From contig MAAG01000047.1 in the NCBI GenBank assembly GCA_002163065.1, forward strand, positions 1 through 39,041: a DNA stretch of 39,041 nt, given 5' to 3'. The notes under the pieces were generated by a model that was given only the letters and a program-made list of their open reading frames with translations, had not been told where the DNA came from and did not search any database. The DNA comes from Arcobacter sp. 31_11_sub10_T18 (GTDB lineage Bacteria; Campylobacterota; Campylobacteria; Campylobacterales; Arcobacteraceae). Positions 17,814 through 29,529 of this stretch are shown piece by piece (positions within the stretch are counted from its first letter, which is position 1; the number at the start of each line of letters is the position of its first letter). The position numbers and the translations under genes were made by a program.

Positions 17814-18830
17814 TTATTTAATATAACAAAGAGAATCTAAGGTATATTGTTTTCCTGAGTCTTTTAAATCTAAGAGTGCTTTATATGGTAACAACTCATC
17901 TTGAGCTGTACTACCAAATATGTCTCTAATATTGTCCAACATCTCATATTCAAAGAGAACATAGAGGTATGAATCTAAAGCCAAATCATTGTTATTTGAA
18001 ATTTCTTCAAATATTTTCAATAAGTCATCTGGCAACATATTATTTTTATACAATTTTGCAAGATATATAAAATCTTGTCTAGAAAAATCAACATTTTTAA
18101 TATACTTAATCACTTCTTCTTTACTTAAAGAAAAGTCAGTTTGTTCAGAATCTCTTTTAAAAAGTTCAAGAATCATTTCTTTATCAAGCTTAATATTAGC
18201 AAGCACTTTTTTAACAGTAGTCATACTTTTGTGAGCCAGAACTGTAAAATATGCTTTTTTAATAATCTCGCTTTTATGATTAGCAGGTCGTTTTAATATC
18301 TCTAAACAATAATCAGCATCAGTGTTAACTCTGTTATTGTTGTTTATAACCATTAACGGGTTAGCTTCATCTAACTTTAACTCTTTTGGAGTTAAATATG
18401 TTCCTGCATGTATACTTTTTACTTTTTCAACGATTGCATTGATTTCTGTATTAGATGAGTTAAAGTTTCCATCTTTTGGTACCAAATTAACTTGAGACAA
18501 GATTTCAGATACATCTCTAAATGCTTGTCTTTTATAAAGTTTGATATCGTTTTTATACAAAAGATTATTTTTAATAGATTCTAAAATATTCTCTTCATCT
18601 TTTACAATAGCTCTGTTTCCAAGATATCCCTTAAATCCATAAAAGAACATGTGAAGAATTGATGCTACTAAAAGTAGTAAAGTAGGTAATAGTATCCATA
18701 CAAATACTGGTAATTGAAGAGATATATCTGAAATTATAATTTCATAAGAACCAAGTTCAAGTGAAAATATATATCCAGCAACTAAAACAATTAATAAAAT
18801 TGAAAATATTACGTATTTTTTAAGTCCCAT
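17814..18830 (-). CDS. Conserved membrane protein of unknown function
   Basis: ORF of 17814..18896; start placed at internal MGLKKYVIF (about 18830) to avoid overlap with dksA. Two N-terminal hydrophobic segments. Lies between dus and dksA as in other Campylobacterota. Confidence 0.75.
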   Translation of the reverse strand: MGLKKYVIFSILLIVLVAGYIFSLELGSYEIIISDISLQLPVFVWILLPTLLLLVASILHMFFYGFKGYLGNRAIVKDEENILESIKNNLLYKNDIKLYKRQAFRDVSEILSQVNLVPKDGNFNSSNTEINAIVEKVKSIHAGTYLTPKELKLDEANPLMVINNNNRVNTDADYCLEILKRPANHKSEIIKKAYFTVLAHKSMTTVKKVLANIKLDKEMILELFKRDSEQTDFSLSKEEVIKYIKNVDFSRQDFIYLAKLYKNNMLPDDLLKIFEEISNNNDLALDSYLYVLFEYEMLDNIRDIFGSTAQDELLPYKALLDLKDSGKQYTLDSLCYIK

Positions 18831-18843
18831 TAAAAATCCTTTA

Positions 18844-19200
18844 TTATTCTTGTTCACCCTCGTATATTTCTCTACATGGTGTACAATATTTTGCAAATGG
18901 TTTAGCTCTTAATCTTCCTAATGCAATTTGTTCATCACACATTTCACAAACACCATAAGTTCCCTTTTGGATTCTAAGTAATGCTGATTCAATCTCTTCA
19001 AGTTCTTTTACTTGTTGATTTGCGATAATACCTTCTTTGAAACTATCACTACTTACTTCTGCATAATCAAATTCGTCATTGCATTCTGAATTTTTTAAAG
19101 AGTCAATACTATCTCGACTTTCTTGAATATTATTTTTTATTAATGCTAATCTATCTATTAGAATTTCTTTCAACTCTTCGATTTGTTTTTTATTCGCCAA
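18844..19200 (-). CDS. dksA: DksA/TraR C4-type zinc finger protein
   Basis: GTYGVCEMCDEQIALGRLRAKPFAKYCTPCREIYE. Confidence 0.93.
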   Translation of the reverse strand: MANKKQIEELKEILIDRLALIKNNIQESRDSIDSLKNSECNDEFDYAEVSSDSFKEGIIANQQVKELEEIESALLRIQKGTYGVCEMCDEQIALGRLRAKPFAKYCTPCREIYEGEQE

Positions 19201-19248
19201 AACTTGCCTTTTTAATAGTTTTACGGATTATACTCAATCATAACTAAA

Positions 19249-19707
19249 TTATTTATGATATGGATGATTATTGTTGATACAAAGTCCTCTAAATATCTGC
19301 TCCATCAACACTACATGCGCTATTTTGTGTGCCATTGTTAATTCACTTAAACTTATTTTAGCGTCACATAATTGCAAAAATTCATTGTTAAAACCATAAG
19401 CTCCACCAATAAAAAAATTAATTGTAACTTTATCATCAATGAGTTTGGCAAACTTAAAACTGTCAAGTTTTTTTCCTTTAACATCTAAAGCAATATTAAA
19501 ACCCTGCATATGTGGTAAAAATGCATCTGTATAAGCTTGTTGAGATTCTCGCTGACCAATCATTTGAGCTTTTGAAATTTTCTTATTAAACATATTGAAA
19601 CTTTCAACTTTTGCATACTTGGAAGACATTTTAATAAAATCATTTGAGATAAGATCAAATTCGTCGTTGTTTGATTTGGCTATAGAATAAATATTAATTT
19701 TATGCAA
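19249..19707 (-). CDS. rlmH: 23S rRNA (pseudouridine1915-N3)-methyltransferase RlmH
   Basis: INIYSIAKSNNDEF...FFIGGAYGF...KISLSELTMAHKIAHVVLMEQIFRGLCINNNHPYHK. Start is probably the TTG at 19707 rather than the upstream ATG at 19767. Confidence 0.93.
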   Translation of the reverse strand: MHKINIYSIAKSNNDEFDLISNDFIKMSSKYAKVESFNMFNKKISKAQMIGQRESQQAYTDAFLPHMQGFNIALDVKGKKLDSFKFAKLIDDKVTINFFIGGAYGFNNEFLQLCDAKISLSELTMAHKIAHVVLMEQIFRGLCINNNHPYHK

Positions 19708-19717
19708 GAGTGTTCCT

Positions 19718-20371
19718 TTAGTGAGTAAATAAACCTGAACCAATAACATTATAAGATGTATTGTCAATTATATCACTTAATTTAACCCCACCAATAGCAC
19801 AAACAGGATGTTTGGATATTTTTGCCAAATAAGGTAGTTTATCACCCAGTTGATTTTGTACATCTTTAGTTGTGGTTGTTTTATATGCACCCAATCCTAT
19901 ATAGTCAATATCAAAATTATTTGCTTCCAAAATTTCAATTTCATCGTGAGTAGATAAACCTAAAATTTTATCACCGATTTTTTTTCGAATCAACTTTAAT
20001 GACAAAACTCTATTATTTTTAACATAGGAATCTAAATCTTCTTGCCCAATATGTAAACCATCAGCATAGGCAATTAAATCTATTTTATCGTTAATTATAA
20101 TTGGTAAATTGCAGTTGTTTTTTAAGTACTTTAAGTTTTCTTTTTGTATGTCTAAATTATTAATTTTATCGCGATATTGAATAATTTTCACATGATGTTG
20201 TTTGCAGATTTGTAAATATTGTTCTAAAGTAGTATTGTGTTTTGTTAATAACTCATAATCACATAAAGCGTAAATAGAAGGCTTCAATGGCGAATTTTGA
20301 GGCCTTCTATTAAAAGAGTATATTTGGAATTCTTTTCTGTTCACAGCTTTCTTAACTAACCAGTTGTGCAT
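19718..20371 (-). CDS. Thiamine phosphate synthase-like (ThiE/TenI family)
   Basis: [11 protein letters not shown]...[11 protein letters not shown]...[23 protein letters not shown]...[32 protein letters not shown]...VCAIGGV...NVIGSGLF. Confidence 0.88.
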   Translation of the reverse strand: MHNWLVKKAVNRKEFQIYSFNRRPQNSPLKPSIYALCDYELLTKHNTTLEQYLQICKQHHVKIIQYRDKINNLDIQKENLKYLKNNCNLPIIINDKIDLIAYADGLHIGQEDLDSYVKNNRVLSLKLIRKKIGDKILGLSTHDEIEILEANNFDIDYIGLGAYKTTTTKDVQNQLGDKLPYLAKISKHPVCAIGGVKLSDIIDNTSYNVIGSGLFTH

Positions 20372-21218
20372 CTTTTTTAAATAAGGTTAATAAATCAGAT
20401 AAAGTTTTTTTCATATCATTTCTATTTACCACCATATCAATTGAACCATGTTCTAATAAAAACTCAGCTCTTTGAAATCCTTCTGGTAAATCAGCACCAA
20501 TAGTTTGTTTAATAACTCGCTGTCCTGCAAATCCTACTAAAGCTCCTGGTTCTGCCATAATGATATCACCAAGTAGTGCAAAAGAAGCAGATACTCCACC
20601 CATAGTAGGATCTGTTAACACAGAGATATATGGAAGACCTGCTGAATCTAATCTTTTAAGTGCAGCAGAGGTTTTTGCCATTTGCATTAAAGCAAAAGTA
20701 CTTTCTTGCATTCTAGCTCCTCCACTAGCACTCACAATAATTAAACCTTGATTCTTTTGAATACTTCTGTTAATTGCTCGTACAATCTTTTCACCCTCAA
20801 CAGAACCCAAACTTCCACCCATAAAAGAAAAATCAAATATTGCTATTTGAACAGGAACTTCATTGATAGTACACTCACCACTAACAACAGAAGATGTACG
20901 TCCTGTTTTAATCAATGCTTCATCCACTCTTTTTTTGTATGATTTTTTATCAACAAACTTTAATGGATCAGTAGGTTTTAGATTTGAATCATATTCTTCA
21001 AAACTTCCTTCATCACAAATAATTTCTATTCTTCTTTGTGCGCCTACTCTCATATGAAAATTACATTTGGGACATATATTATTTTGATTTTCAACCTCTT
21101 TAAAAAACATTAATGCGCTACATTCAGGACATTTAATCCAATGACTTGGTGCATCTTTTTTTTCTGGTTGTTCTTTTTTATCAAAAGAAATTTTATTAAA
21201 TAAGTTTTTTAAATCCAT
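20352..21218 (-). CDS. accD: Acetyl-CoA carboxylase carboxyltransferase subunit beta
   Basis: [31 protein letters not shown]...[25 protein letters not shown]...[40 protein letters not shown]. Confidence 0.97.
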   Translation of the reverse strand: MDLKNLFNKISFDKKEQPEKKDAPSHWIKCPECSALMFFKEVENQNNICPKCNFHMRVGAQRRIEIICDEGSFEEYDSNLKPTDPLKFVDKKSYKKRVDEALIKTGRTSSVVSGECTINEVPVQIAIFDFSFMGGSLGSVEGEKIVRAINRSIQKNQGLIIVSASGGARMQESTFALMQMAKTSAALKRLDSAGLPYISVLTDPTMGGVSASFALLGDIIMAEPGALVGFAGQRVIKQTIGADLPEGFQRAEFLLEHGSIDMVVNRNDMKKTLSDLLTLFKKDAQLVS

Positions 21219-21239
21219 AATATCTCCTAGTATTTATAT

Positions 21240-21259
21240 AAGGCGTATTTCTACGCCTT
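21240..21259 (-). terminator. metK terminator hairpin
   Basis: Minus strand AAGGCGTA-gaaa-TACGCCTT just downstream of the metK stop. Confidence 0.7.
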
Positions 21260-21263
21260 TGTG

Positions 21264-22478
21264 TTATTTTTTTAGTGCTTTAAATATGTCTAATTCGTCA
21301 AGTTGTTCCCATGGGTAATCACTTTGACCAACTTGTCCACGACTTGCCACATCTGCATAAAGAAATGTTTCTTCACTTGGCTTATCAAGGTCAAATTTTT
21401 CAGTTATCCATCTTGGAGTTAATGAAAAAGTATTCATTACAAATGTTGACAATCTGTCATCATCTAATAATGTGTATGTACCAAAAGTATCAACTGAAAC
21501 TGAAGTTGGTTTAGCAACACCAATTGCATATGATAATTGAACATTACATTTTTTTGCAAGTCCCGCAGCAACTACGTGTTTTGCAATCCAACGTGCAGCG
21601 TATAATCCAGATCTATCAACTTTAGTATAATCTTTAGAACTTTGTGCTCCACCACCAATTGGTGCATATCCACCAAATGAATCAACAATTAGTTTTCTTC
21701 CAGTTAATCCTGAATCATGAAGTGCAGAGTGATTTACATATCTTCCAGTTGGGTTGATATGAATAATAGTACTTTTTGGATCATATAATTCTGTTGGTAA
21801 TCCTGTATCATCAATTAAACCCTGAATCAACGTTCTAACTTCAGAAATATCCATATCTTCAACAGAAGGTGCACTTACAACAATTGTATGAATTTTTTGA
21901 GGTTTACAATTTTCAAAGTTTTCTTTATTGCCATAATCAATTGTAACTTGTGTTTTAATATCAACACCTAGTTTATGATTATGATTTAAAGCGTAGTTGT
22001 AAACTTTATCAGCTAACATTCGTGCATATGTAATGGCTGCTGGCATAAAGTCAGCTGTTTCATTGGAAGCAAAACCAAACATAATTCCTTGATCTCCCGC
22101 TCCAATTTCACCTGTTTCTTGATCAACACCTTGACTAATATCAGGACTTTGTTGATTTAATAAAACTTGAACTTGTACATCATCTGGATGTAAACATTGT
22201 TCTTTTGTAAAAGCAGATTTTCCGTCATACCCAATTTTTGCCAATGCGTCTTTAACCAATTTAACATAATCATCATTAGATAATTTTGTCTTAGATTTTA
22301 CTTCACCACCAATGATTACGTGTTTTCCAGCAACAAATACTTCACTTGCAACTCTACTTTCACTATCTTCAATGATTAATCTATCAACGATTGTATCTGC
22401 AATAATATCTGCACATTTATCTGGGTGACCTGGACTTACTACTTCACTTGTAAATAAGTATTTTGTTTTGTTTTCCAT
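21264..22478 (-). CDS. metK: S-adenosylmethionine synthase (start probably at the second ATG, 22478)
   Basis: MENKTKYLFTSEVVSPGHPDKCADIIADTIVD...GAGDQGIMFGFA...GRYVNHSALHDSGLTGRKLIVDSFGGYAPIGGGAQSSKDYTKVDRSGLYAAR. The ORF track start at 22517 lies in a duplicated segment. Confidence 0.96.
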   Translation of the reverse strand: MENKTKYLFTSEVVSPGHPDKCADIIADTIVDRLIIEDSESRVASEVFVAGKHVIIGGEVKSKTKLSNDDYVKLVKDALAKIGYDGKSAFTKEQCLHPDDVQVQVLLNQQSPDISQGVDQETGEIGAGDQGIMFGFASNETADFMPAAITYARMLADKVYNYALNHNHKLGVDIKTQVTIDYGNKENFENCKPQKIHTIVVSAPSVEDMDISEVRTLIQGLIDDTGLPTELYDPKSTIIHINPTGRYVNHSALHDSGLTGRKLIVDSFGGYAPIGGGAQSSKDYTKVDRSGLYAARWIAKHVVAAGLAKKCNVQLSYAIGVAKPTSVSVDTFGTYTLLDDDRLSTFVMNTFSLTPRWITEKFDLDKPSEETFLYADVASRGQVGQSDYPWEQLDELDIFKALKK

Positions 22479-22578
22479 GTTTGTTTTCCTATCTTGTTTT
22501 CCATGTTTGTTTTCCATTAAATATACTCGTTTATTTTAATCTTTTTAAATAAAAATAATTTGTATATATAATTTTAAC

Positions 22579-22598
22579 GTTGAGTATTTCTACTCGAC
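22579..22598 (-). terminator. glmS terminator hairpin overlapping the stop codon
   Basis: Minus strand GTCGAGTA-gaaa-TACTCAAC (one mismatch). Confidence 0.55.
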
Positions 22599-24395
22599 TG
22601 TAACAGATTTTGCCAAGTTTCTTGGCATATCTACATCATTTCCTAATCGAACTGAGATTTCCATTGAAAGTAGCTGCAAAGCAACCAGCATTTCAAAAAA
22701 CTCCAGCATATAATGATCAGTTTTATTTGTTTTAATAAAATCATCACTCAATTCAAAATCAAGTGGAGAAATTGAACAAATAGTACTATCACGTGCGCTT
22801 AACTCTTCAACATTAGATTTGATTTTATCATAGTGTAAATTTTGTGGCATTAAAGCTATTGTAAATAACTCCGGATCTGCCAATGCAATTGGTCCGTGTT
22901 TCATTTCACCTGCAGGATAACCTTCTGCATGTAAATATGATATTTCTTTTAATTTTAAAGCACCTTCAAGGGCCAATGGGAAAAAGACGTCTCGTCCTAT
23001 AAAGAAAAAACCATGACCATGAAGATATCTTTTTGATAATCTTCTGGTCTTTTCGTGCATTTTATCGCACACAATTAAAGCCTTTGGTACTTCTCTTAAT
23101 GCAAAAATCTCACTATTTAATTTATCTTGAGATATTGCATTTTTAAATTTAGCAAAATATAAAGCCATCATCCAAAGCACAACTGTTTGAGTTGAAAAAG
23201 CTTTGGTTGATGCCACTCCTTTTTCAATACCAGCTCTGGTTAAAACAGTCACATCTCCCAATCGTGTCATTGAAGAGTTATCTACATTACACACCACGAT
23301 TGATTTAAGTCCAGCTTTTTTAGCCATTTTTAAAGCTTCCAAGGTATCTGCTGTTTCTCCACTTTGAGAAATAACAACAAACAATGTTTTCTTACTCATG
23401 AGTGGTTCTTTATATCTAAACTCACTTGCAATTTCTACAGAACATCTTATCTTGCTTAGTCGCTCAAATAAATATGAAGCGGTTAATGCAGCATGATAAG
23501 AGGTCCCACAGGCGCAAATTTTTATTTCATCAATTCCTTCAATTATCTTTGCATCAAACTCATCAAAATGAATTTGATCATCTTGTAGTCTGCCCAACAT
23601 AGAATCAGTGATTACATCATGTTGTTCATAAATTTCTTTTTCCATAAAAAATCGAAATCCATCTTTTTGTGCATATTGTTTAGATTGAGGTAAAGTTGAC
23701 CAAGTGATCTCATCTGAGAAAAACTCAATCCCAGCAGGACTTGCTATTCCACCCATACCATCTTCTAAATAAACCACATCATCTGCAAGACCAATTAAAG
23801 GTGCATCTGTACTTGAAAATAAAACTTCTTTTTCTTCTTTCCCCTTAGCAACAATTAAAGGTGACCCATGTTTAAAAAAGAAAATAGAATCAGGTTGTAC
23901 TTTTGAGATTAAAAGAATTGAATAGGCACCTTTTAAATCTGCAATTGTTTTTTGAAATGCTTCTTTTGTATCATTTGAATTATTATAATAGTTTTCAAAA
24001 AGGTGAACGATAACTTCAGTATCTGTTTGTGATATAAATTTATGTCCATCTTGGATTAACTTATCTTTAATTTCTTTATAATTTTCAATAATTCCATTGT
24101 GTACCACATAAGAATACTCACCTAAGTGTGGATGTGCGTTTAACTCTGTAGGTTTTCCATGGGTTGCCCAACGTGTATGCCCTATTCCTAAAAAGTGATT
24201 CTCACCTACATTGGCATCAGAAATTTTTTGTTCTAAATTTTTTAATTTTCCAAGAGCTTTATATACTTCAATTTTATCATTATCTAAAAGTGCTATTCCA
24301 GTTGAGTCATATCCTCTATATTCAAGCTCTTTTAAACCATCCATTAAAATTTCAGTTGTATTTTTACTTCCGATATAACCGACAATTCCGCACAT
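22590..24395 (-). CDS. glmS: Glutamine-fructose-6-phosphate aminotransferase
   Basis: MCGIVGYIGSKNTTEILMDGLKELEYRGYDSTGIAL...GIGHTRWATHGKPTELNAHPH; SIS domains; ends PRNLAKSVTVE. Confidence 0.98.
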   Translation of the reverse strand: MCGIVGYIGSKNTTEILMDGLKELEYRGYDSTGIALLDNDKIEVYKALGKLKNLEQKISDANVGENHFLGIGHTRWATHGKPTELNAHPHLGEYSYVVHNGIIENYKEIKDKLIQDGHKFISQTDTEVIVHLFENYYNNSNDTKEAFQKTIADLKGAYSILLISKVQPDSIFFFKHGSPLIVAKGKEEKEVLFSSTDAPLIGLADDVVYLEDGMGGIASPAGIEFFSDEITWSTLPQSKQYAQKDGFRFFMEKEIYEQHDVITDSMLGRLQDDQIHFDEFDAKIIEGIDEIKICACGTSYHAALTASYLFERLSKIRCSVEIASEFRYKEPLMSKKTLFVVISQSGETADTLEALKMAKKAGLKSIVVCNVDNSSMTRLGDVTVLTRAGIEKGVASTKAFSTQTVVLWMMALYFAKFKNAISQDKLNSEIFALREVPKALIVCDKMHEKTRRLSKRYLHGHGFFFIGRDVFFPLALEGALKLKEISYLHAEGYPAGEMKHGPIALADPELFTIALMPQNLHYDKIKSNVEELSARDSTICSISPLDFELSDDFIKTNKTDHYMLEFFEMLVALQLLSMEISVRLGNDVDMPRNLAKSVTVE

Positions 24396-24584
24396 ATATT
24401 ACCTTGTTTTTATCTACTTAAAATTATAAGCTAAGATGTTATCTAAATGTTGATAAAAAGTGGCTTTTATCAGATATTCTAGATTCTAAAAATGTTTTCA
24501 AAAGTAAATAGGGAGTTTATTAAAAAACCTCCATACCAATTATTAAACTTCATATAAAAGTGGAGAATCTATGAAAAACAAACC

Positions 24585-25430
24585 CTAGCTTAGTAATTTT
24601 TTGAACTCTTCGCTATCTTTTAAATTTTCAAATAACTCTTCACTTTCAATTTCATCTTTTAAATTAGGAGATTTTTGTATAGCTGTTTCTAAATCAACAA
24701 GTGCTTCATTTTTATTATGTAGTACAGCATTAGCACAAGATCGTTGCCAGTAAGCATATCCATATTCAGGATCGATTTCTATGGCTTTATTACTAAGATT
24801 AAGTGCCCATTCATATTCATCCATATCAAGAACTGCATCTGCTTTATAAGCATAAACTTCAGCATCATCTGCATTGATATTGATAATCTCATCATAAATA
24901 TCAATTTTTGACTGAGGATTTGTTTCAAGATTTGAACGTATCCAAAGTGAGTGTATATACTGAGTATTATATATTTTATTCTGGTTATCAAGTATTTTTT
25001 CTGATTGCAGAGTCATCTCATCTTGAAGACTTTCCATACGAACATTATATTTTTTTGTAATCTGGTTTACTCGCTCTTCAACAATAGTCTCCGTTTTCTT
25101 CCTGATATCTCTAAGAGAATTCCAACCAGCAAATATTAGTATTGATGTGGCTGCAGCTATAAGATAAAAAATGTTACCAATTGTATCGGTCATATATCTA
25201 GCAGCACGGTCAGTTTGTTGAACTTCGTTTTTTGATATTCTTCGCTCAACTTCATTTCTCAATTTCATATTTTCAATACGTAAATCTTTTAATTCATCCA
25301 AAATATATCGCTCAATCAAAGGTTTTTCTAGCAATCGTTTTACTTCAACTGGATTTTTTTCAGAAGCAAATAGAGCACTAGAAAAGAAGAAAATTAATAG
25401 AAGTGTGAAAAATTTAGACGATAGATTCAT
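24585..25430 (-). CDS. Membrane-anchored TPR-containing protein
   Basis: N-terminal signal-like segment, internal TM (IGNIFYLIAAATSILIFAGWNSL), C-terminal TPR motifs (DEYEWALNLSNKAIEIDPEYGYAYWQRSCANAVLHNKNEALVDLETAIQKSP). Confidence 0.8.
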   Translation of the reverse strand: MNLSSKFFTLLLIFFFSSALFASEKNPVEVKRLLEKPLIERYILDELKDLRIENMKLRNEVERRISKNEVQQTDRAARYMTDTIGNIFYLIAAATSILIFAGWNSLRDIRKKTETIVEERVNQITKKYNVRMESLQDEMTLQSEKILDNQNKIYNTQYIHSLWIRSNLETNPQSKIDIYDEIININADDAEVYAYKADAVLDMDEYEWALNLSNKAIEIDPEYGYAYWQRSCANAVLHNKNEALVDLETAIQKSPNLKDEIESEELFENLKDSEEFKKLLS

Positions 25431-25666
25431 AAGGAGCCTTTATTATTAAAATTTGCAATTATTATAACAAAGCTGACATTAACTCCAATTCAAAATGAAA
25501 CATACCAGCAGTGCAAAATTATACTGCTAATTTCCTTTGGAACTCTAGATTAATAAAAACTTTGGAATAATTAGATTGATGGTATATTCAATATGATTTT
25601 AAGTATAAGTAACATGAAAGTAGCGTGAGTTTTTTGTGAATAATTTGTGAGTTTAAATGAGAAGAA

Positions 25667-25685
25667 TCGTCGATATACTCGACGA
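25667..25685 (-). terminator. groEL terminator hairpin
   Basis: TCGTCGA-tatac-TCGACGA, downstream of the groEL stop. Confidence 0.6.
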
Positions 25686-25728
25686 CTCTGCTCGATGTAA
25701 GAGTAGAAAGAAATGAGTCTTTGTCAGA

Positions 25729-27634
<1,906 letters not shown>

Positions 27635-27668
27635 TATAGTGTCCTTATTAAGTTTAAAATCATTGTTA

Positions 27669-27844
27669 TACCAAATTAGACCAAAAGTGATGACTTAAAC
27701 TGTACTACCCTGTGGGAAAATACCTAAAAGGCATCTTGAAAAAGAAAACAATTAAAATTAGCTACGGCTAGTTTGAATTGTTTTCTTTCCCAATCTGATC
27801 TTTTATCTATTTTTTTAAGTGGTCACTTTTGATTTAATTTGGTA
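27669..27844. repeat. MITE-like nested inverted repeat in the groES leader
   Basis: 31-nt terminal inverted repeats (TACCAAATTAGACCAAAAGTGATGACTTAAA vs RC TACCAAATTAAATCAAAAGTGACCACTTAAA, 27/31 identical), flanked by TTA on both sides; internal 22-nt inverted repeat 27741-27762 / 27767-27788. Confidence 0.7.
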
Positions 27845-27871
27845 TTAGCACTCATTAAAAATGAGTGCTAG
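27845..27871. promoter_or_regulatory. CIRCE element (HrcA operator)
   Basis: TTAGCACTC-N9-GAGTGCTAG. Confidence 0.97.
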
Positions 27872-27872
27872 A

Positions 27873-27901
27873 ATTGTATAAAAATTTGACTTAGTTGTCA
27901 A
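27873..27901 (-). promoter_or_regulatory. groESL sigma70-type promoter
   Basis: Minus strand TTGACA-N17-TACAAT, immediately upstream of CIRCE. Confidence 0.85.
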
Positions 27902-27942
27902 ATAAATTGAGTCACTTTGGCTAAGAGTTTATAATTTTGAGA

Positions 27943-28806
27943 TTACTTGTGTCGATACAAGTATTTATTAAGTAGAGGGTCTAAATTATTTTTAATGTCA
28001 TCATCAAAAGAGTTTAATGACTTTTCACATTTTTTCGCCAAAGTATTGGCACTATTAATAGATTCATCAAGTCCAAGAAGATTGATAAATGAGTTTTTAG
28101 AGGCATCATTATTTGTAGTTTTACCAGCAACTTCTGCACTTACTGTCTCATCAATAATATCATCTTGAATTTGAAATAATAAACCAATATCAATTCCAAA
28201 CTGATATAGTTTCTCTTGCGTTTGTAAATCTAGTCCTGCAATAATCGCACCCATTTTTAAAGAAGCAGCTATTAGTTTAGCCGTTTTATGAATATGCAAA
28301 AACTCTAATTGTTCCAATTCTAGTTTGTGATTTTCAAAGTAACAATCAATGGCTTGACCAATAATCATCCCTTTTATTCCACCATCACTTGACAGTACTT
28401 TGATCAATTCAATTTTACTATCATTACTTAAAGGTGCATTAGCAATTAAATTGAAACTATGTGTATTTAGTGCATCACCAACGAGAATAGCAGTTACTTC
28501 ATCATAAGTTTTATGTAAAGTGGGATAGCCTCTTCTTAAATCAGCATCATCCATAGCAGGTAAATCATCATGTATTAAAGAATAGGTATGTAACATTTCT
28601 AATCCCAAGGCTACAGGCATTGCATTGTTACACAACAAAGATTGTTTGGCATTAACAATACTTAATAGCAACATAGGTCGAAATCTTTTTCCACCCGCTT
28701 TTAACATATCTTGTAAAGCATTTTCAAAAATAGGATGGAAAGACTCAGACTTTGGAAGGTTAGTTAATAAGTGTTGTTCAAATTGCTCTAATAAAATTTT
28801 ACTCAA
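27943..28806 (-). CDS. ispA: Polyprenyl synthetase family protein (farnesyl/geranyl diphosphate synthase)
   Basis: GGKRFRPMLLLS...YSLIHDDLPAMDDADLRRGYPTLHKTYDEVTAILVGDALNT...FQIQDDIID. Confidence 0.95.
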   Translation of the reverse strand: MSKILLEQFEQHLLTNLPKSESFHPIFENALQDMLKAGGKRFRPMLLLSIVNAKQSLLCNNAMPVALGLEMLHTYSLIHDDLPAMDDADLRRGYPTLHKTYDEVTAILVGDALNTHSFNLIANAPLSNDSKIELIKVLSSDGGIKGMIIGQAIDCYFENHKLELEQLEFLHIHKTAKLIAASLKMGAIIAGLDLQTQEKLYQFGIDIGLLFQIQDDIIDETVSAEVAGKTTNNDASKNSFINLLGLDESINSANTLAKKCEKSLNSFDDDIKNNLDPLLNKYLYRHK

Positions 28807-28820
28807 ATAATAACTCTAAT

Positions 28821-29147
28821 TTACTTTTTTCCGAATGGATTAGCACCACTCATCATATTCATCGCCATCATTTTTTTATTCGCATCAGATTGTTTAAGTA
28901 CATCATTCATAGCTGAGATGAGTAATATTTGAAGAGAATCTTTGTCTTCAAGAAGTGAATCATCAATTTTTAAATCTATAACTTCACTATTTCCATTGAT
29001 TGACATTTCAATCATTCCTCCACCAGCTTTTGAGGTAAATATTAAATCAGCATTTTTCTCTTTTGACTTTTCAGCCATTTCTTGGAATTGTCCCATCATC
29101 TCATTTAAGTTTAATTTACTTAAATCTATACCATCAAACATGATCAC
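28821..29147 (-). CDS. YbaB/EbfC family nucleoid-associated protein
   Basis: [60 protein letters not shown]. Confidence 0.9.
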   Translation of the reverse strand: MIMFDGIDLSKLNLNEMMGQFQEMAEKSKEKNADLIFTSKAGGGMIEMSINGNSEVIDLKIDDSLLEDKDSLQILLISAMNDVLKQSDANKKMMAMNMMSGANPFGKK

Positions 29148-29517
29148 TCCCTACTAGTTCATTTGTGATTAAATCAATATTATTGTCATCGTCTAATATT
29201 ACTACTGTTGGTTTGTAATTTTCTAATTCTTCACTATTATATGATGCATACGCTATCACAATAATTTTATCACCGATTTCTACTTTTCTAGCAGCTGCAC
29301 CATTAAGACACATATCTTTACTACCAGCACGTCCTTTTATTACGTATGTAGAAAAACGCTCTCCATTATTTACGTTTACGATTTCAACTTTTTGTCCCAC
29401 TCTTAACTTAGACGCTTTTAAAAGGTCTGCATCAATTGTAATTGATCCTACATAATTAAGGTTTGCATCTGTTACAGTTGCTCTATGAATTTTACTATAA
29501 AGCATATCAAAGGTCAT
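29134..29517 (-). CDS. panD: Aspartate 1-decarboxylase
   Basis: [29 protein letters not shown]...[41 protein letters not shown]; Gly-Ser cleavage site present. Confidence 0.97.
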   Translation of the reverse strand: MTFDMLYSKIHRATVTDANLNYVGSITIDADLLKASKLRVGQKVEIVNVNNGERFSTYVIKGRAGSKDMCLNGAAARKVEIGDKIIVIAYASYNSEELENYKPTVVILDDDNNIDLITNELVGSDHV

Positions 29518-29529
29518 TCTTCTTGTCTC

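Noticed and set aside
22518-22589. Possible SAM riboswitch upstream of metK
   Set aside because: Only about 70 AT-rich nt lie between metK and glmS, with no recognisable SAM aptamer; the hairpin present is on the other side (metK terminator) or is the glmS terminator.
25507-25535. AGCAGT...ACTGCT inverted repeat upstream of the membrane TPR gene
   Set aside because: Six-base arms are common by chance and no context supports function.
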